From the NCBI GenBank assembly GCA_947650365.1, contig CANTAL010000023.1:1805501-1869500 (forward strand): a stretch of DNA of 64,000 bases, written 5' to 3'. This DNA comes from Chamaelirium japonicum (lineage: Eukaryota > Streptophyta > Magnoliopsida > Liliales > Melanthiaceae). Both the position numbers and the translations under genes were made by a program. The first letter of the stretch is position 1; every line of letters begins with the position of its first letter. Shown piece by piece: positions 35,561-49,100 of this stretch. Below the pieces are notes generated by a model. That model was not told where the DNA came from. It saw nothing but the letters and a program-made list of their open reading frames with translations, and did not search any database.

Positions 35561-37378
35561 TGAATTAGAATGGATCGTACGAATGAATTAGAATGGATAC
35601 ATTCGTGCGAAAGAATTAGAATGGATTGTATGAATGAATTAGATTGGATCATACGAATGAATTAGAATGGATCGTATGAATGAATTAGAATGGATCCTAT
35701 GAATGAATTAGAATAGATCGTGCGAATGAATTAGAATGGATCGTGCGAATAAATTAGAATGGATCGTACGAATGAATTAGAATGGATCGTATGAATGAAT
35801 TAGAATGGATACATTCGTGCGAAAGAATTAGAATGGATCGTATGAATGAATTAGATTGGATCTGACGAATGAATTAGAATGGATCGTACGAATGAATTAG
35901 AATGGATCGTATGAATGAATTAGAATGGATCATGCAAATGAATTAGAATGGATCGTGCGAATGAATTAGAATGGATCGTACGAATGAATTAGAATGGATC
36001 GTATGAATGAATTAGATTGGATCATATTAATGAATTAGAATGGATCGTACGAATGAATTAGAATAGATCGTACGAATGAATTAGAATGGATACGAATGGA
36101 TCGTACGAATGAGTAAGAATGGATCGTACAAATGAAATAGAATGGATTGTACGAATAAATTAGAATAGATACATTCGTGCGAATGAATTAGGATGGATCG
36201 TATGAATGAATTAGAATAGATTGTGCGAATGAATTAGAATGGATCGTACGAATGAATTAGAATGGATACATTCATGCGAATGAATTAGAATGGATCGTAT
36301 GAATGAATTAGAATGGATCATATGAGTGAATTAGAATGGATACGAAGGAATTAGAATGGATCGTATGAAGGAATTAGAATGGAGAATGGATCGTGCGAAT
36401 GAATTAGAATGGATCGTGCGATAAGAATGGATCGTATGAATGAAATAGAATAGATCGTACGGATAAATGAATTTGGATCGTGCTAATGAATTAGAATGGA
36501 TCGTACGAATGAATTAGAATGGATCGTACTAATGAATTAGAATAGATTGTGCGAATGAATTAGAATGGATCGTACGAATGAATTAGAAAGATATATTCGT
36601 GCGAATGAATTAGAATAGATCGTATGAATGAATTAGATTGGATCGTATTAATGAATTAGAATGGATCGTGCGAATGAATTAGAATGGATCGTACGAATGA
36701 ATTAGAATGGATAGATTCGTGCGAATGAATTTGAATGGATCGTACGAAGGAATTAGAATGGATCATACGAAGAAATTAGAATGATCGTACGAATGAATTA
36801 GAATGGATCGTATGAATGAATTAGAATGGATCGTGCGAATGAATTAAAATGGATCGTATGAATGAAATAGAATGGATCGTAGGAATTAGAATGGATCGTA
36901 CGAATGAAATAGAATGGATCGTACGAATGAATTAGAATAGATTGTGCGAATGGATTAGAATGGACCATACGATTGAGTAAGAATGGATTGTACGAATGAA
37001 ATAGAATAGATCGTACGAATGAATTAGAATGGATCATGCTAATGAATTAGAATTGATCGTACGAATGAACTAGAATAGATTGTGCGAATGAATTAGAATG
37101 GATCGTACGAATGAATTGGAAAGGATACATTCGTGCGAATGAATTAGAATGGATCGTATGAATGAATTAGAGTGGATACATTCGTACAAATGATTTAGAA
37201 TGGATCGTACGAATGAATTAGAATGGATACATTCGTGCGAATGAATTAGAATGGATCATATGAATGAATTAGAATGGATCGTTTGAGTGAATGCGAATGG
37301 ATCGTGCGAATGAATTAGAATGGATTGTACGAATGAATTAGAATGGATCGTACGAATGAATTAGAATGGATACATTCG
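35552..37378 (+). repeat. F block 27
   Basis: Purine-sense block. Positions 35,940-37,210 are a diverged relative of the last third of the 4,866-bp repeat, with GGATACGAATGG, GTGCGATAAG near 36,417 and ACGGATAAATGAATTTGG near 36,459. CGATTGAGTAAG is at 36,970. It ends at the CGTGCGAATCC hinge. Confidence 0.92.
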
Positions 37379-37719
37379 TGCGAATCCATTCTATTTCATT
37401 CGTACGATCCATTCTAATTCATTCGCACGATCCATTCTAATTCATTCGTACGATCCATTCTAATTCATTCGTACGATCCATTCTAATTCATTCGTACGAT
37501 CCAATCTAATTCATTCGCACATTCTATTCTAGTTCATTCGAACGATCCATTCTAATTCATTCGCACGATCCATTCTAATTCATTCATACGATCCATTCTA
37601 TTTCATTCGTACGATCCATTCTTACTCAATCGTACGATCCATTCTAATTCATTTGCACGAAGGTATCCATTCTAATTCATTCGTACTATCCATTCTAATT
37701 CCTTCGTACGATCCATTCT
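36880..37719. repeat. 840-bp segment of a 1,478-bp period, copy 1
   Basis: This aligns with 38,358-39,197 at a constant offset of 1,478, checked at the CGATTGAGTAAG marker, the GTTTGAGTGA marker and the TTTGCACGAAGG marker. It spans the hinge at 37,378. Confidence 0.88.
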
Positions 37720-38169
37720 AGTTCCTTCGTACGATCCATTCTAATTCATTCGTACGATCCATTCTAATTCCTTCGTATGATCCATTCTAATTCATTCGTA
37801 CGGTATGATTCATTCTAATTCATTCCTACGATTCATTCTAATTCAATCCATTCTAATTCATTCGTACGATCCATTCTATATCATTCGTACGATCCATTCT
37901 AATTCATTCGTACGATTCATTCTAATTCAATCCATTCTAATTCATTCGTACGATCCATTCTAATTCATTCGTACGATCCATTCTAATTCATTTGTACGAA
38001 TATATCCACTCTAATTCATTCATACGATCCATTCTAATTCATTCGCAAGAATGTATCCATTCCAATTCATTCGTACGATCCATTCTAATTCATTCGCACA
38101 ATCTATTCTAATTCATTCGTACGATCAATTCTAATTCATTAGCATGATCCATTCTAATTCATTCATACT
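37379..38169 (-). repeat. R block 27
   Basis: Pyrimidine-sense block with TTTGCACGAAGGTATCC near 37,653 and CGTACGGTAT near 37,797. It ends at TTCATACTTATGAATGG. Confidence 0.92.
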
Positions 38170-38857
38170 TATGAATGGATCGTACGAATGAATTAGAATG
38201 GATACATTCGTGCAAAAGAAATAGAATGGATTGTATGAATGAATTAGAATGGATCGTGTGAATGAATTAGAATGGATCATACGAATGAATTAGAATGGAT
38301 ACATTCGTGCGAATGAATTAGAATGGATCGTGCGAATGAATTAGAATGGATCGTACGAATGAATTAGAATGGATCGTACGAATGAAATAGAATGGATCGT
38401 ACCAACGAATTAGAATAGATTGTGCGAATGGATTAGAATGGATCATACGATTGAGTAAGAATGGATTGTACGAATGAAATAGAATAGATCGTACGAATGA
38501 ATTAGAATGGATCATGCTAATGAATTAGAATTGATCGTACGAATGAATTAGAATAGATTGTGCGAATGAATTAGAATGGATCGTACGAATGAATTGGAAT
38601 GGATACATTCGTGCGAATGAATTAGAATGGATCGTATGAATGAATTAGAGTGGATACATTCGTACAAATGAATTAGAATGGATCGTACGAATGAATTAGA
38701 ATGGATACATTCGTGCGAATGAATTAGAATGGATCATATGAATGAATTAGAATGGATCGTTTGAGTGAATGCGAATGAATCGTGCGAATGAATTAGAATG
38801 GATTGTACGAATGAATTAGAATGGATCGTACGAATGAATTAGAATGGATATATTCGT
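38170..38857 (+). repeat. F block 28
   Basis: Purine-sense block with CGATTGAGTAAG at 38,448 and TTTGAGTGAATGCG at 38,760. It ends at ATATTCGTGCGAATCC. Confidence 0.92.
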
Positions 38858-39197
38858 GCGAATCCATTCTGTTTCATTCGTACGATCCATTCTAATTCAT
38901 TCGCACGATCCATTCTAATTCATTCATACGATCCATTCTAATTCATTCGTACGATCCATTCTAATTCATTCGTACGATCCATTCTAATTCATTCGCACAA
39001 TCTATTCTAATTCATTCGTACGATCCATTCTAATTCATTCGCACGATCCATTCTAATTCATTCATACGATCCATTCTATTTCATTCGTACGATCCATTCT
39101 TACTCATTCGTACGATCCATTCTAATTCATTTGCACGAAGGTATCCATTCTAATTCATTCGTACTATCCATTCCAATTCCTTCGTACGATCCATTCT
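38358..39197. repeat. 840-bp segment of a 1,478-bp period, copy 2
   Basis: Second copy of 36,880-37,719. The R arm alone is repeated a third time from 40,416 at offset 1,561. Confidence 0.88.
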
Positions 39198-39793
39198 AAT
39201 TCATTCATACGATCCATTCTAATTCATTCGTACGATTCATTCTAATTCAATCGATTCTAATTCATATATACGATCCATTCTAATTCATTCGCACGATCCA
39301 TTCTAATTCATTCACACTCATACGATCCATTCTAATTCATTCGCACGAATGTATCCTTTCTAATTCATTCGTACGATCCATTCTAATTCATTCGCACAAT
39401 CTATTCTAATTCATTCGAACGATCCATTCTAATTCATTAGCATGATCCATTCTAATTCATTCGTACGATTTATTCTATTTCATTCGTACAATCCATTCTT
39501 ACTCAATCGTATGATCCATTCTAATCCATTCGCATAATCTATTCTAATTCATTCGTACGATCCATTCTATTTCATTCGTACGATCCATTCTAATTCATAC
39601 GATCCATTCTATTTCATTCATACGATCCATTTTAATTCATTCGCACGATCCATTCTAATTCATTCATACGATCCATTCTAATTCATTCGCACGAATGAAT
39701 CCATTCTAATTCATTCGTATGATCCATTCTAATTCATTCGCATGAATGTATCCATTCTAATTCATTCGTACGATCCATTCTATCTCATTCGTC
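38858..39793 (-). repeat. R block 28
   Basis: Pyrimidine-sense block with TTCACACTCATACG near 39,310 and CTTACTCAATCG at about 39,498. It ends at CTCATTCGTCGTGCGAATG, where a doubled CGT marks the join. Confidence 0.92.
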
Positions 39794-40418
39794 GTGCGAA
39801 TGAATTAGAATGGATTATATGAATGAAATAGAATGGATCATACGAATGAAATAGAATGGATCGTACGAAGGAATTAGAATGGATCGTATGAATGAATTAG
39901 AGTGGATACATTCGTGCGAATGAATTCGAATAGATCATGCGAATGAATTAGAATGGATTGTACGAATGAATTAGAATGGATCGTACGAATGAAATAGAAT
40001 GGATCGTACGAATGAATTAGAATGGATACATTCGTGCAAAAGAAATAGAATGGATTGTATGAATGAATTAGAATGGATCGTGTGAATGAATTAGAATGGA
40101 TCATACGAATGAATTAGAATGGATACATTCATGCGAGTGAATTAGAATGGATCGTGCGAATGAATTAAAATGGATCATACGAATGAATTAGAATGGATCG
40201 TATGAATGAATTAGAATGGATCATGCGAATGAATAAGAATGGATCGTGCGAATGAATTAGAATGGATCGTACGAATGAATTAGAATGGATCGTATGAATG
40301 AATTAGAATGGATCGTATTAATGAATTAGAATGAATCATACCGTACGAATGAATTAGAATGGATCATACGAAGGAATTAGAATGGATCGTACGAATGAAT
40401 TAGAATGGATACATTCGT
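39794..40418 (+). repeat. F block 29
   Basis: Purine-sense block. It begins with the GAATTCGAATAG module (GAATTCGAAT at 39,922), has ATACCGTACG at 40,338, and ends at the CGTGCGAATCC hinge. Confidence 0.92.
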
Positions 40419-41027
40419 GCGAATCCATTCTATTTCATTCGTACGATCCATTCTAATTCATTCGCACGATCCATTCTAATTCATTCATACGACCCATTCT
40501 AATTCATTCGTACGATCCATTCTAATTCATTCGTACGATCCATTCTAATTCATTCGCACAATCTATTCTAATTCATTCGTACGATCCATTCTAATTCATT
40601 CGCACGATCCATTCTAATTCATTCATACGATCCATTCTATTTCATTCGTGCGATCCATTCTTACTCATTCGTACGATCCATTCTAATTCATTTGCACGAA
40701 GGTATCCATTCTAATTCATTCGTACTATCCATTCTAATTCCTTCGTACGATCCATTCTAATTCCTTCGTACGATCCATTCTAATTCATTCGCACGATCAA
40801 TTCTAATTCATTCGCACGAATGTATCCATTCTAATTCATTCGTATGATCCATTCTAATTCATTCACACGATCCATTCTAATTCATTCGTACGATCCATTC
40901 TAATTCATTCGTACGATCCATTCTAATTCATTCGTATGATCCATTCTAATTCATTAGCACAATCTATTCTAACTCATTCGTACGATCCATTCTAATTCAT
41001 TCGTACGATCCATTCTTACTCATTCGT
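40419..41027 (-). repeat. R block 29
   Basis: Last R block before the higher-order array. It has TTTGCACGAAGGTATCC near 40,691. It ends in the perfect palindrome CATTCGTACGAATG at 41,021-41,034, the cleanest possible R-to-F turn for this unit. Confidence 0.92.
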
Positions 41028-41269
41028 ACGAATGAATTAGAATGGATCATGCTAATGAATTAGAATTGATCGTACGAATGAATTAGAATAGATTGTGCGA
41101 ATGAATTAGAATGGATCGTACGAATGAATTGGAATGGATACATTCGTGCGAATGAATTAGAATGGATCGTATGAATGAATTAGAATGGATACCTTCGTGC
41201 AAATGAATTAGAATGGATCGTACGAATGAGTAAGAATGGATCGTACGAATGAAATAGAATGGATCGTAT
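41028..41269 (+). repeat. Left flank of the higher-order array
   Basis: About ten purine-sense units. The first 130 bp resemble the CATGCTAATG segment near 45,715 inside the array. It then carries GATACCTTCGTGC near 41,190. Identity with the sequence 4,866 bp downstream begins at about 41,270. Confidence 0.85.
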
Positions 41270-44200
41270 GAATGAATTAGAATGGATCGTGCGAATGAAT
41301 TAGAATGGATCGTACGAATGAATTAGAATAGATTGTGCGAATGAATTAGAATGGATCGTACGAATGAAATAGAATGGATCGTACGAATGAATTAGAATGG
41401 ATACATTCGTGCAAAAGAAACAGAATGGATTGTATGAATGAATTAGAATGGATCGTGTGAATGAATTAGAATGGATCATACGAATGAATTAGAATGGATA
41501 CATTCGTGCGAATGAATTATAATGGATCGTGCGAATGAATTAGAATGGATCGTACGAATGAATTAGAATGGATCGTATGAATGAATTAGAATGGATCGTG
41601 CGAATGAATTAGAATGGATCGTGCGAATGAATTAGAATGGATCGTACGAATGAATTAGAATGGATCTTATGAATGAATTAGATTGGATTGTATTAATGAA
41701 TTAGAATGGATCGTACGAATGAATTAGAATAGATCGTACGATTGAATTAGAATGGATACGAATGGATCGTACGAATGAGTAAGAATGGATCGTACGAATG
41801 AAATAGAATGGATTGTACGAATGAATTAGAATGGATACATTCGTGCGAATGAATTAGGATGGATCATATGAATGAATTAGAATAGATTGTGCGAATGAAT
41901 TAGAATGGATCGTACGAATGAATTAGAATGGATACATTCATGCGAATGAATTAGAATGGATCGTATGAATGAATTAGAATGGATCGTATGAGTGAATTAG
42001 AATGGATCGTACGAAGGAATTAGAATGGAGAATGGATCGTGCGAATGAATTAGAATGGATCGTGCGATAAGAATGGATCGTACGAATGAAATAGAATAGA
42101 TCGTACGGATAATTGAATTTGGATCGTGCTAATGAATTAGAATGGTTCGTACGAATGAATTAGAATGGATCGTACTAATGAATTAGAATAGATTGTGTGA
42201 ATGAATTAGAATGGATCGTACGAATGAATTAGAAAGGATATATTCATGCAAATGAATTAGAATAGATCGTATGAATGAATTAGATTGGATCGTATTAATG
42301 AATTAGAATGGATCGTGCGAATGAATTAGAATGGATCGTACGAATGAATTAGAATGAATAGATTCGTGCGAATGAATTTGAATGGATCGTACGAAGGAAT
42401 TAGAATGGATCGTACGAAGGAATTAGAATGGATCGTACGAATGAATTAAAATGGATCGTACGAATGAATTAGAATGGATACATTCGTGCAAAAGAAATAG
42501 AATGGATTGTATGAATGAATTAGAATGGATCGTGTGAATGAATTAGAATGGATCATACATATGAATTAGAATGGATACATTCGTGCGAATGAATTAGAAT
42601 GGATCGTGCGAATGAATTAGAATGGATCGTACGAATGAATTAGAATGGATCGTATGAATGAATTAGAATGGATTGTGTGAATGAATTAGATTGGATCGTG
42701 CGAATGAATTAGAATGGATCGTACGAATGAATTAGAATGGATACATTCGTGCGAATGAATTAGGATGGATCGTATAAATGAATTAGAATAGATTGTGCGA
42801 ATGAATTAGAATGGATCGTACGAATGAATTAGAATGGATACATTCATGCGAATGAATTAGAATGGATCGTATCAATGAATTAGAATCGATCGTATGAGTG
42901 AATTAGAATGGATACGAAGGAATTAGAATGGATCGTACGAAGGAATTAGAATGGAGAATGGATCATGCGAATGAATTAGAATGGATCGTGCGATAAGAAT
43001 GGATCGTACGAATGAAATAGAATAGATCGTACGGATAAATGAATTTGGATCGTGCTAATGAATTAGAATGGATTGTACGAATGGATTAGAATGGATCGAA
43101 CGAATGAATTAGAATGGATACATTCGTGCAAAAGAATTAGAATGGATTGTATGAATGAATTAGAATGGATCATACGAAGGAATTAGAATGGATCGTACGA
43201 ATGAATTAGAATGGATCGTACGAATGAATTAGAATGGATCATACGAAGGAATTAGAATGGATCGTACGAAGGAATTAGAATGGATACCTTCGTGCAAATG
43301 AATTAGAATGGATCGTACGAATGAGTAAGAATGGATCGTACAAATGAAATAGAATGGATCGTATGAATGAATTAGAATGGATCGTGCGAATGAATTAGAA
43401 TGGATCGTACGAATGAATTAGAATAGATTGTGCGAATGAATTAGAATGGATCGTACAAACGAATTAGAATGGATCGTGCGAATGAATTAGAATATGGATT
43501 GTACGAAGGAATTAGAATGGATCGTACGAATGAATTCGAATGTATCCATTCTAATTCATTCGTACGATCCATTCTAATTCATTCGCACGATCCATTCTAA
43601 TTCATTCATACAATCCATTCTAATTCTTTTGCACGAATGTATCCATTCTAATTCATTCGTTCGATCCATTCTAATTCATTCGTACGATCCATTCTAATTC
43701 ATTCGCACGATCCATTCTAATTCATGCATACGATCCAATCTAATTCATTCATACGATCCATTCTAATTCATTCGCACGAATGTATCCATTCTAATTCATT
43801 CGTATATGTATGAATCAATTAGAATGGATCGTACGAATGAATTAGAGTTGATACATTCGTGCGAATGAATTAGAATGGATCGTACGAATGAATTAGATTG
43901 GATCGTATGAATGAATTAGAATGGATCGTACGAATGAATTAGATTGGATCGTATGAATGAATTATAATGGATCATGCGAATGAATTAGAATAGATCATAT
44001 GATTGAATTAGAATGGATCGTACGAATGAATTAGAATGGATACATTCGTGCAAAAGAATTAGAATGGATTGTATGAATGAATTAGAATGGATCGTATGAA
44101 TGAATTAGAATGGATCGTGCGAATGAATTAGAATGGATCGTGCGAATGAATTAGAATGGATTGTACGAATGAATTAGAATGGATCGTATGAATGAATTAG

Positions 44201-46135
44201 ATTGGATCATATTAATGAATTAGAATGGATCGTACGAATGAATTAGAATAGATCGTACGAATGAGTAAGAATGGATCATACGAATGAAATAGAATGGATT
44301 GTACGAATGAATTAGAATGGATACATTCGTGCGAATGAATTAGGATTGATCGTATGAATGAATTAGAATAGATTGTGCGAATGAATTAGAATGGATCGTA
44401 CGAATGAATTAGAATGGATATATTCGTGCAAAAAAAATAGAATGGGTTGTATGAATGAATTAGAATGGATCGTGTGAATGAATTAGAATGGATCATACGA
44501 ATGAATTAGAATAGATACATTCGTGCGAATGAATTAGAATGGATCGTGCGAATGAATTAGAATGGATCGTACGAATGAATTAGAATGGATCGTAGGAATG
44601 AATTAGAATGGATCGTGCGAATGAATTAGAATGGGTCGTACGAATGAATTAGAATGGATCGTACGAATGAATTAGAATGGATCGTATGAATGAATTAGAT
44701 TGGATCGTATTAATGAATTAGAATGGATCGTACGAATGAATTAGAATAGATCGTACGAATGAATTAGAATGGATACGAATGGATCGTACGAATGAGTAAG
44801 AATGGATCGTACGAATGAAATAGAATGGATTGTACGAATGAATTAGAATAGATACATTCGTGCGAATGAATTAGGATGGATCGTATGAATGAATTAGAAT
44901 AGATTGTGCGAATGAATTAGAATGGATCGTACGAATGAATTAGAATGGATCGTATTAAGTAATTAGAATGGATCGTATGAGTGAATTAGAATGGATACAA
45001 AGGAATTAGAATGGATCGTACGAAGGCATTAGAATGAAGAATGGATCGTGCGAATGAATTAGAATGGATCGTGCAATAAGAATGGATCGTACGAATGAAA
45101 TAGAATAGATCGTACGGATAAATGAATTTGGATCGTGCTAATGAACTAGAATGGATCGTACGAATGAATTAGAATGGATCGTACTAATGAATTAGAATAG
45201 ATTGTGCGAATGAATTAGAATGGATCGTACGAATGAATTAGAAAGGATATATTCGTACGAACGAATTAGAATAGATCGTATGAATGAATTAGATTGGATC
45301 GTATTAATGAATTAGAATGGATCGTGCGAATGAATTAGAATGGATCGTACGAATGAATTAGAATGGATAGATTCGTGCGAATGAATTTGAATGGATCGTA
45401 CGAAGGAATTAGAATGGATCGTACGAAGGAATTAGAATAGATCATACGAAGAAATTAGAATGGATCGTACGAATGAATTAGAATGGATCGTATGAATGAA
45501 TTAGAATGGATCGTGCGAATGAATTAAAATGGATCGTATGAATGAAATAGAATGGATCGTATGAATTAGAATGGATCGTACGAATGAAATAGAATGGATC
45601 GTACGAATGAATTAGAATAGATTGTGCGAATGGATTAGAATGGATCATACGATTGAGTAAGAATGGATTGTACGAATGAAATAGAATAGATCGTACGAAT
45701 GAATTAGAATGGATCATGCTAATGAATTGGAATTGATCGTACGAATGAATTAGAATAGATTGTGCGAATGAATTAGAATGGATCGTACGAATGAATTGGA
45801 ATGGATACATTCGTGCGAATGAATTAGAATGGATCGTATGAATGAATTAGAGTGGATACATTCGTACAAATGAATTAGAATGGATCGTACGACTGAATTA
45901 GAATGGATCGAACGAATGAATTAGAATGGATTGTGCGAATGAATTAGAATGGATTGAATTAGAATGAATCATACGAATGAATTAGAATGGATCGTACGAA
46001 TGAATTAGAATGGATCGTGCGAATGAATTAGAATGGATTGTGCGAATGAATTAGAATGGATCGTACGAATGAATTAGAATGGATCGTATGAATGAATTAG
46101 ATTGGATCGTGCGAATGAATTAGAATGGATCGTAC
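41270..46135 (+). repeat. 4,866-bp repeat, copy 1
   Basis: Inside are related sub-modules marked by ACGGATAA near 42,104, 43,022 and 45,114, one inverted 272-bp cassette at 43,535-43,806, and CGATTGAGTAAG at 45,650. Private bases noted: T 41,826, A 41,866, G 42,004, A 42,246, A 42,449, A 42,965, C 45,027. Confidence 0.93.
43535..43806 (-). repeat. Inverted 272-bp cassette in copy 1
   Basis: Pyrimidine-sense insert entered at GAATTCGAATGTATCC and left at CGTATATGTATGAATC. It holds TTTTGCACGAATG, ATTCGTTCGATCC and CATGCATACG, as in 19,767-20,225 and 63.6-63.8 kb. Confidence 0.92.
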
Positions 46136-49100
46136 GAATGAATTAGAATGGATCGTGCGAATGAATTAGAATGGATCGTACGAATGAATTAGAATAGATT
46201 GTGCGAATGAATTAGAATGGATCGTACGAATGAAATAGAATGGATCGTACGAATGAATTAGAATGGATACATTCGTGCAAAAGAAACAGAATGGATTGTA
46301 TGAATGAATTAGAATGGATCGTGTGAATGAATTAGAATGGATCATACGAATGAATTAGAATGGATACATTCGTGCGAATGAATTATAATGGATCGTGCGA
46401 ATGAATTAGAATGGATCGTACGAATGAATTAGAATGGATCGTATGAATGAATTAGAATGGATCGTGCGAATGAATTAGAATGGATCGTGCGAATGAATTA
46501 GAATGGATCGTACGAATGAATTAGAATGGATCTTATGAATGAATTAGATTGGATTGTATTAATGAATTAGAATGGATCGTACGAATGAATTAGAATAGAT
46601 CGTACGATTGAATTAGAATGGATACGAATGGATCGTACGAATGAGTAAGAATGGATCGTACGAATGAAATAGAATGGATTGTACGAATGAAATAGAATGG
46701 ATACATTCGTGCGAATGAATTAGGATGGATCGTATGAATGAATTAGAATAGATTGTGCGAATGAATTAGAATGGATCGTACGAATGAATTAGAATGGATA
46801 CATTCATGCGAATGAATTAGAATGGATCGTATGAATGAATTAGAATGGATCGTATGAGTGAATTAGAATTGATCGTACGAAGGAATTAGAATGGAGAATG
46901 GATCGTGCGAATGAATTAGAATGGATCGTGCGATAAGAATGGATCGTACGAATGAAATAGAATAGATCGTACGGATAATTGAATTTGGATCGTGCTAATG
47001 AATTAGAATGGTTCGTACGAATGAATTAGAATGGATCGTACTAATGAATTAGAATAGATTGTGTGAATGAATTAGAATGGATCGTACGAATGAATTAGAA
47101 AGGATATATTCGTGCAAATGAATTAGAATAGATCGTATGAATGAATTAGATTGGATCGTATTAATGAATTAGAATGGATCGTGCGAATGAATTAGAATGG
47201 ATCGTACGAATGAATTAGAATGAATAGATTCGTGCGAATGAATTTGAATGGATCGTACGAAGGAATTAGAATGGATCGTACGAAGGAATTAGAATGGATC
47301 GTACGAATGAATTAGAATGGATCGTACGAATGAATTAGAATGGATACATTCGTGCAAAAGAAATAGAATGGATTGTATGAATGAATTAGAATGGATCGTG
47401 TGAATGAATTAGAATGGATCATACATATGAATTAGAATGGATACATTCGTGCGAATGAATTAGAATGGATCGTGCGAATGAATTAGAATGGATCGTACGA
47501 ATGAATTAGAATGGATCGTATGAATGAATTAGAATGGATTGTGTGAATGAATTAGATTGGATCGTGCGAATGAATTAGAATGGATCGTACGAATGAATTA
47601 GAATGGATACATTCGTGCGAATGAATTAGGATGGATCGTATAAATGAATTAGAATAGATTGTGCGAATGAATTAGAATGGATCGTACGAATGAATTAGAA
47701 TGGATACATTCATGCGAATGAATTAGAATGGATCGTATCAATGAATTAGAATCGATCGTATGAGTGAATTAGAATGGATACGAAGGAATTAGAATGGATC
47801 GTACGAAGGAATTAGAATGGAGAATGGATCGTGCGAATGAATTAGAATGGATCGTGCGATAAGAATGGATCGTACGAATGAAATAGAATAGATCGTACGG
47901 ATAAATGAATTTGGATCGTGCTAATGAATTAGAATGGATTGTACGAATGGATTAGAATGGATCGAACGAATGAATTAGAATGGATACATTCGTGCAAAAG
48001 AATTAGAATGGATTGTATGAATGAATTAGAATGGATCATACGAAGGAATTAGAATGGATCGTACGAATGAATTAGAATGGATCGTACGAATGAATTAGAA
48101 TGGATCATACGAAGGAATTAGAATGGATCGTACGAAGGAATTAGAATGGATACCTTCGTGCAAATGAATTAGAATGGATCGTACGAATGAGTAAGAATGG
48201 ATCGTACAAATGAAATAGAATGGATCGTATGAATGAATTAGAATGGATCGTGCGAATGAATTAGAATGGATCGTACGAATGAATTAGAATAGATTGTGCG
48301 AATGAATTAGAATGGATCGTACAAACGAATTAGAATGGATCGTGCGAATGAATTAGAATATGGATTGTACGAAGGAATTAGAATGGATCGTACGAATGAA
48401 TTCGAATGTATCCATTCTAATTCATTCGTACGATCCATTCTAATTCATTCGCACGATCCATTCTAATTCATTCATACAATCCATTCTAATTCTTTTGCAC
48501 GAATGTATCCATTCTAATTCATTCGTTCGATCCATTCTAATTCATTCGTACGATCCATTCTAATTCATTCGCACGATCCATTCTAATTCATGCATACGAT
48601 CCAATCTAATTCATTCATACGATCCATTCTAATTCATTCGCACGAATGTATCCATTCTAATTCATTCGTATATGTATGAATCAATTAGAATGGATCGTAC
48701 GAATGAATTAGAGTTGATACATTCGTGCGAATGAATTAGAATGGATCGTACGAATGAATTAGATTGGATCGTATGAATGAATTAGAATGGATCGTACGAA
48801 TGAATTAGATTGGATCGTATGAATGAATTATAATGGATCATGCGAATGAATTAGAATAGATCATATGATTGAATTAGAATGGATCGTACGAATGAATTAG
48901 AATGGATACATTCGTGCAAAAGAATTAGAATGGATTGTATGAATGAATTAGAATGGATCGTATGAATGAATTAGAATGGATCGTGCGAATGAATTAGAAT
49001 GGATCGTGCGAATGAATTAGAATGGATTGTACGAATGAATTAGAATGGATCGTATGAATGAATTAGATTGGATCATATTAATGAATTAGAATGGATCGTA

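Noticed and set aside
45478..45810. 110-codon open frames on the minus strand, repeated at 50,344 and 55,210
   Set aside because: They are translations of the tandem unit with a 23-codon period. There is no start context, no composition change and no neighbouring gene. The equivalent frame in copy 4 is shortened by a single base change.
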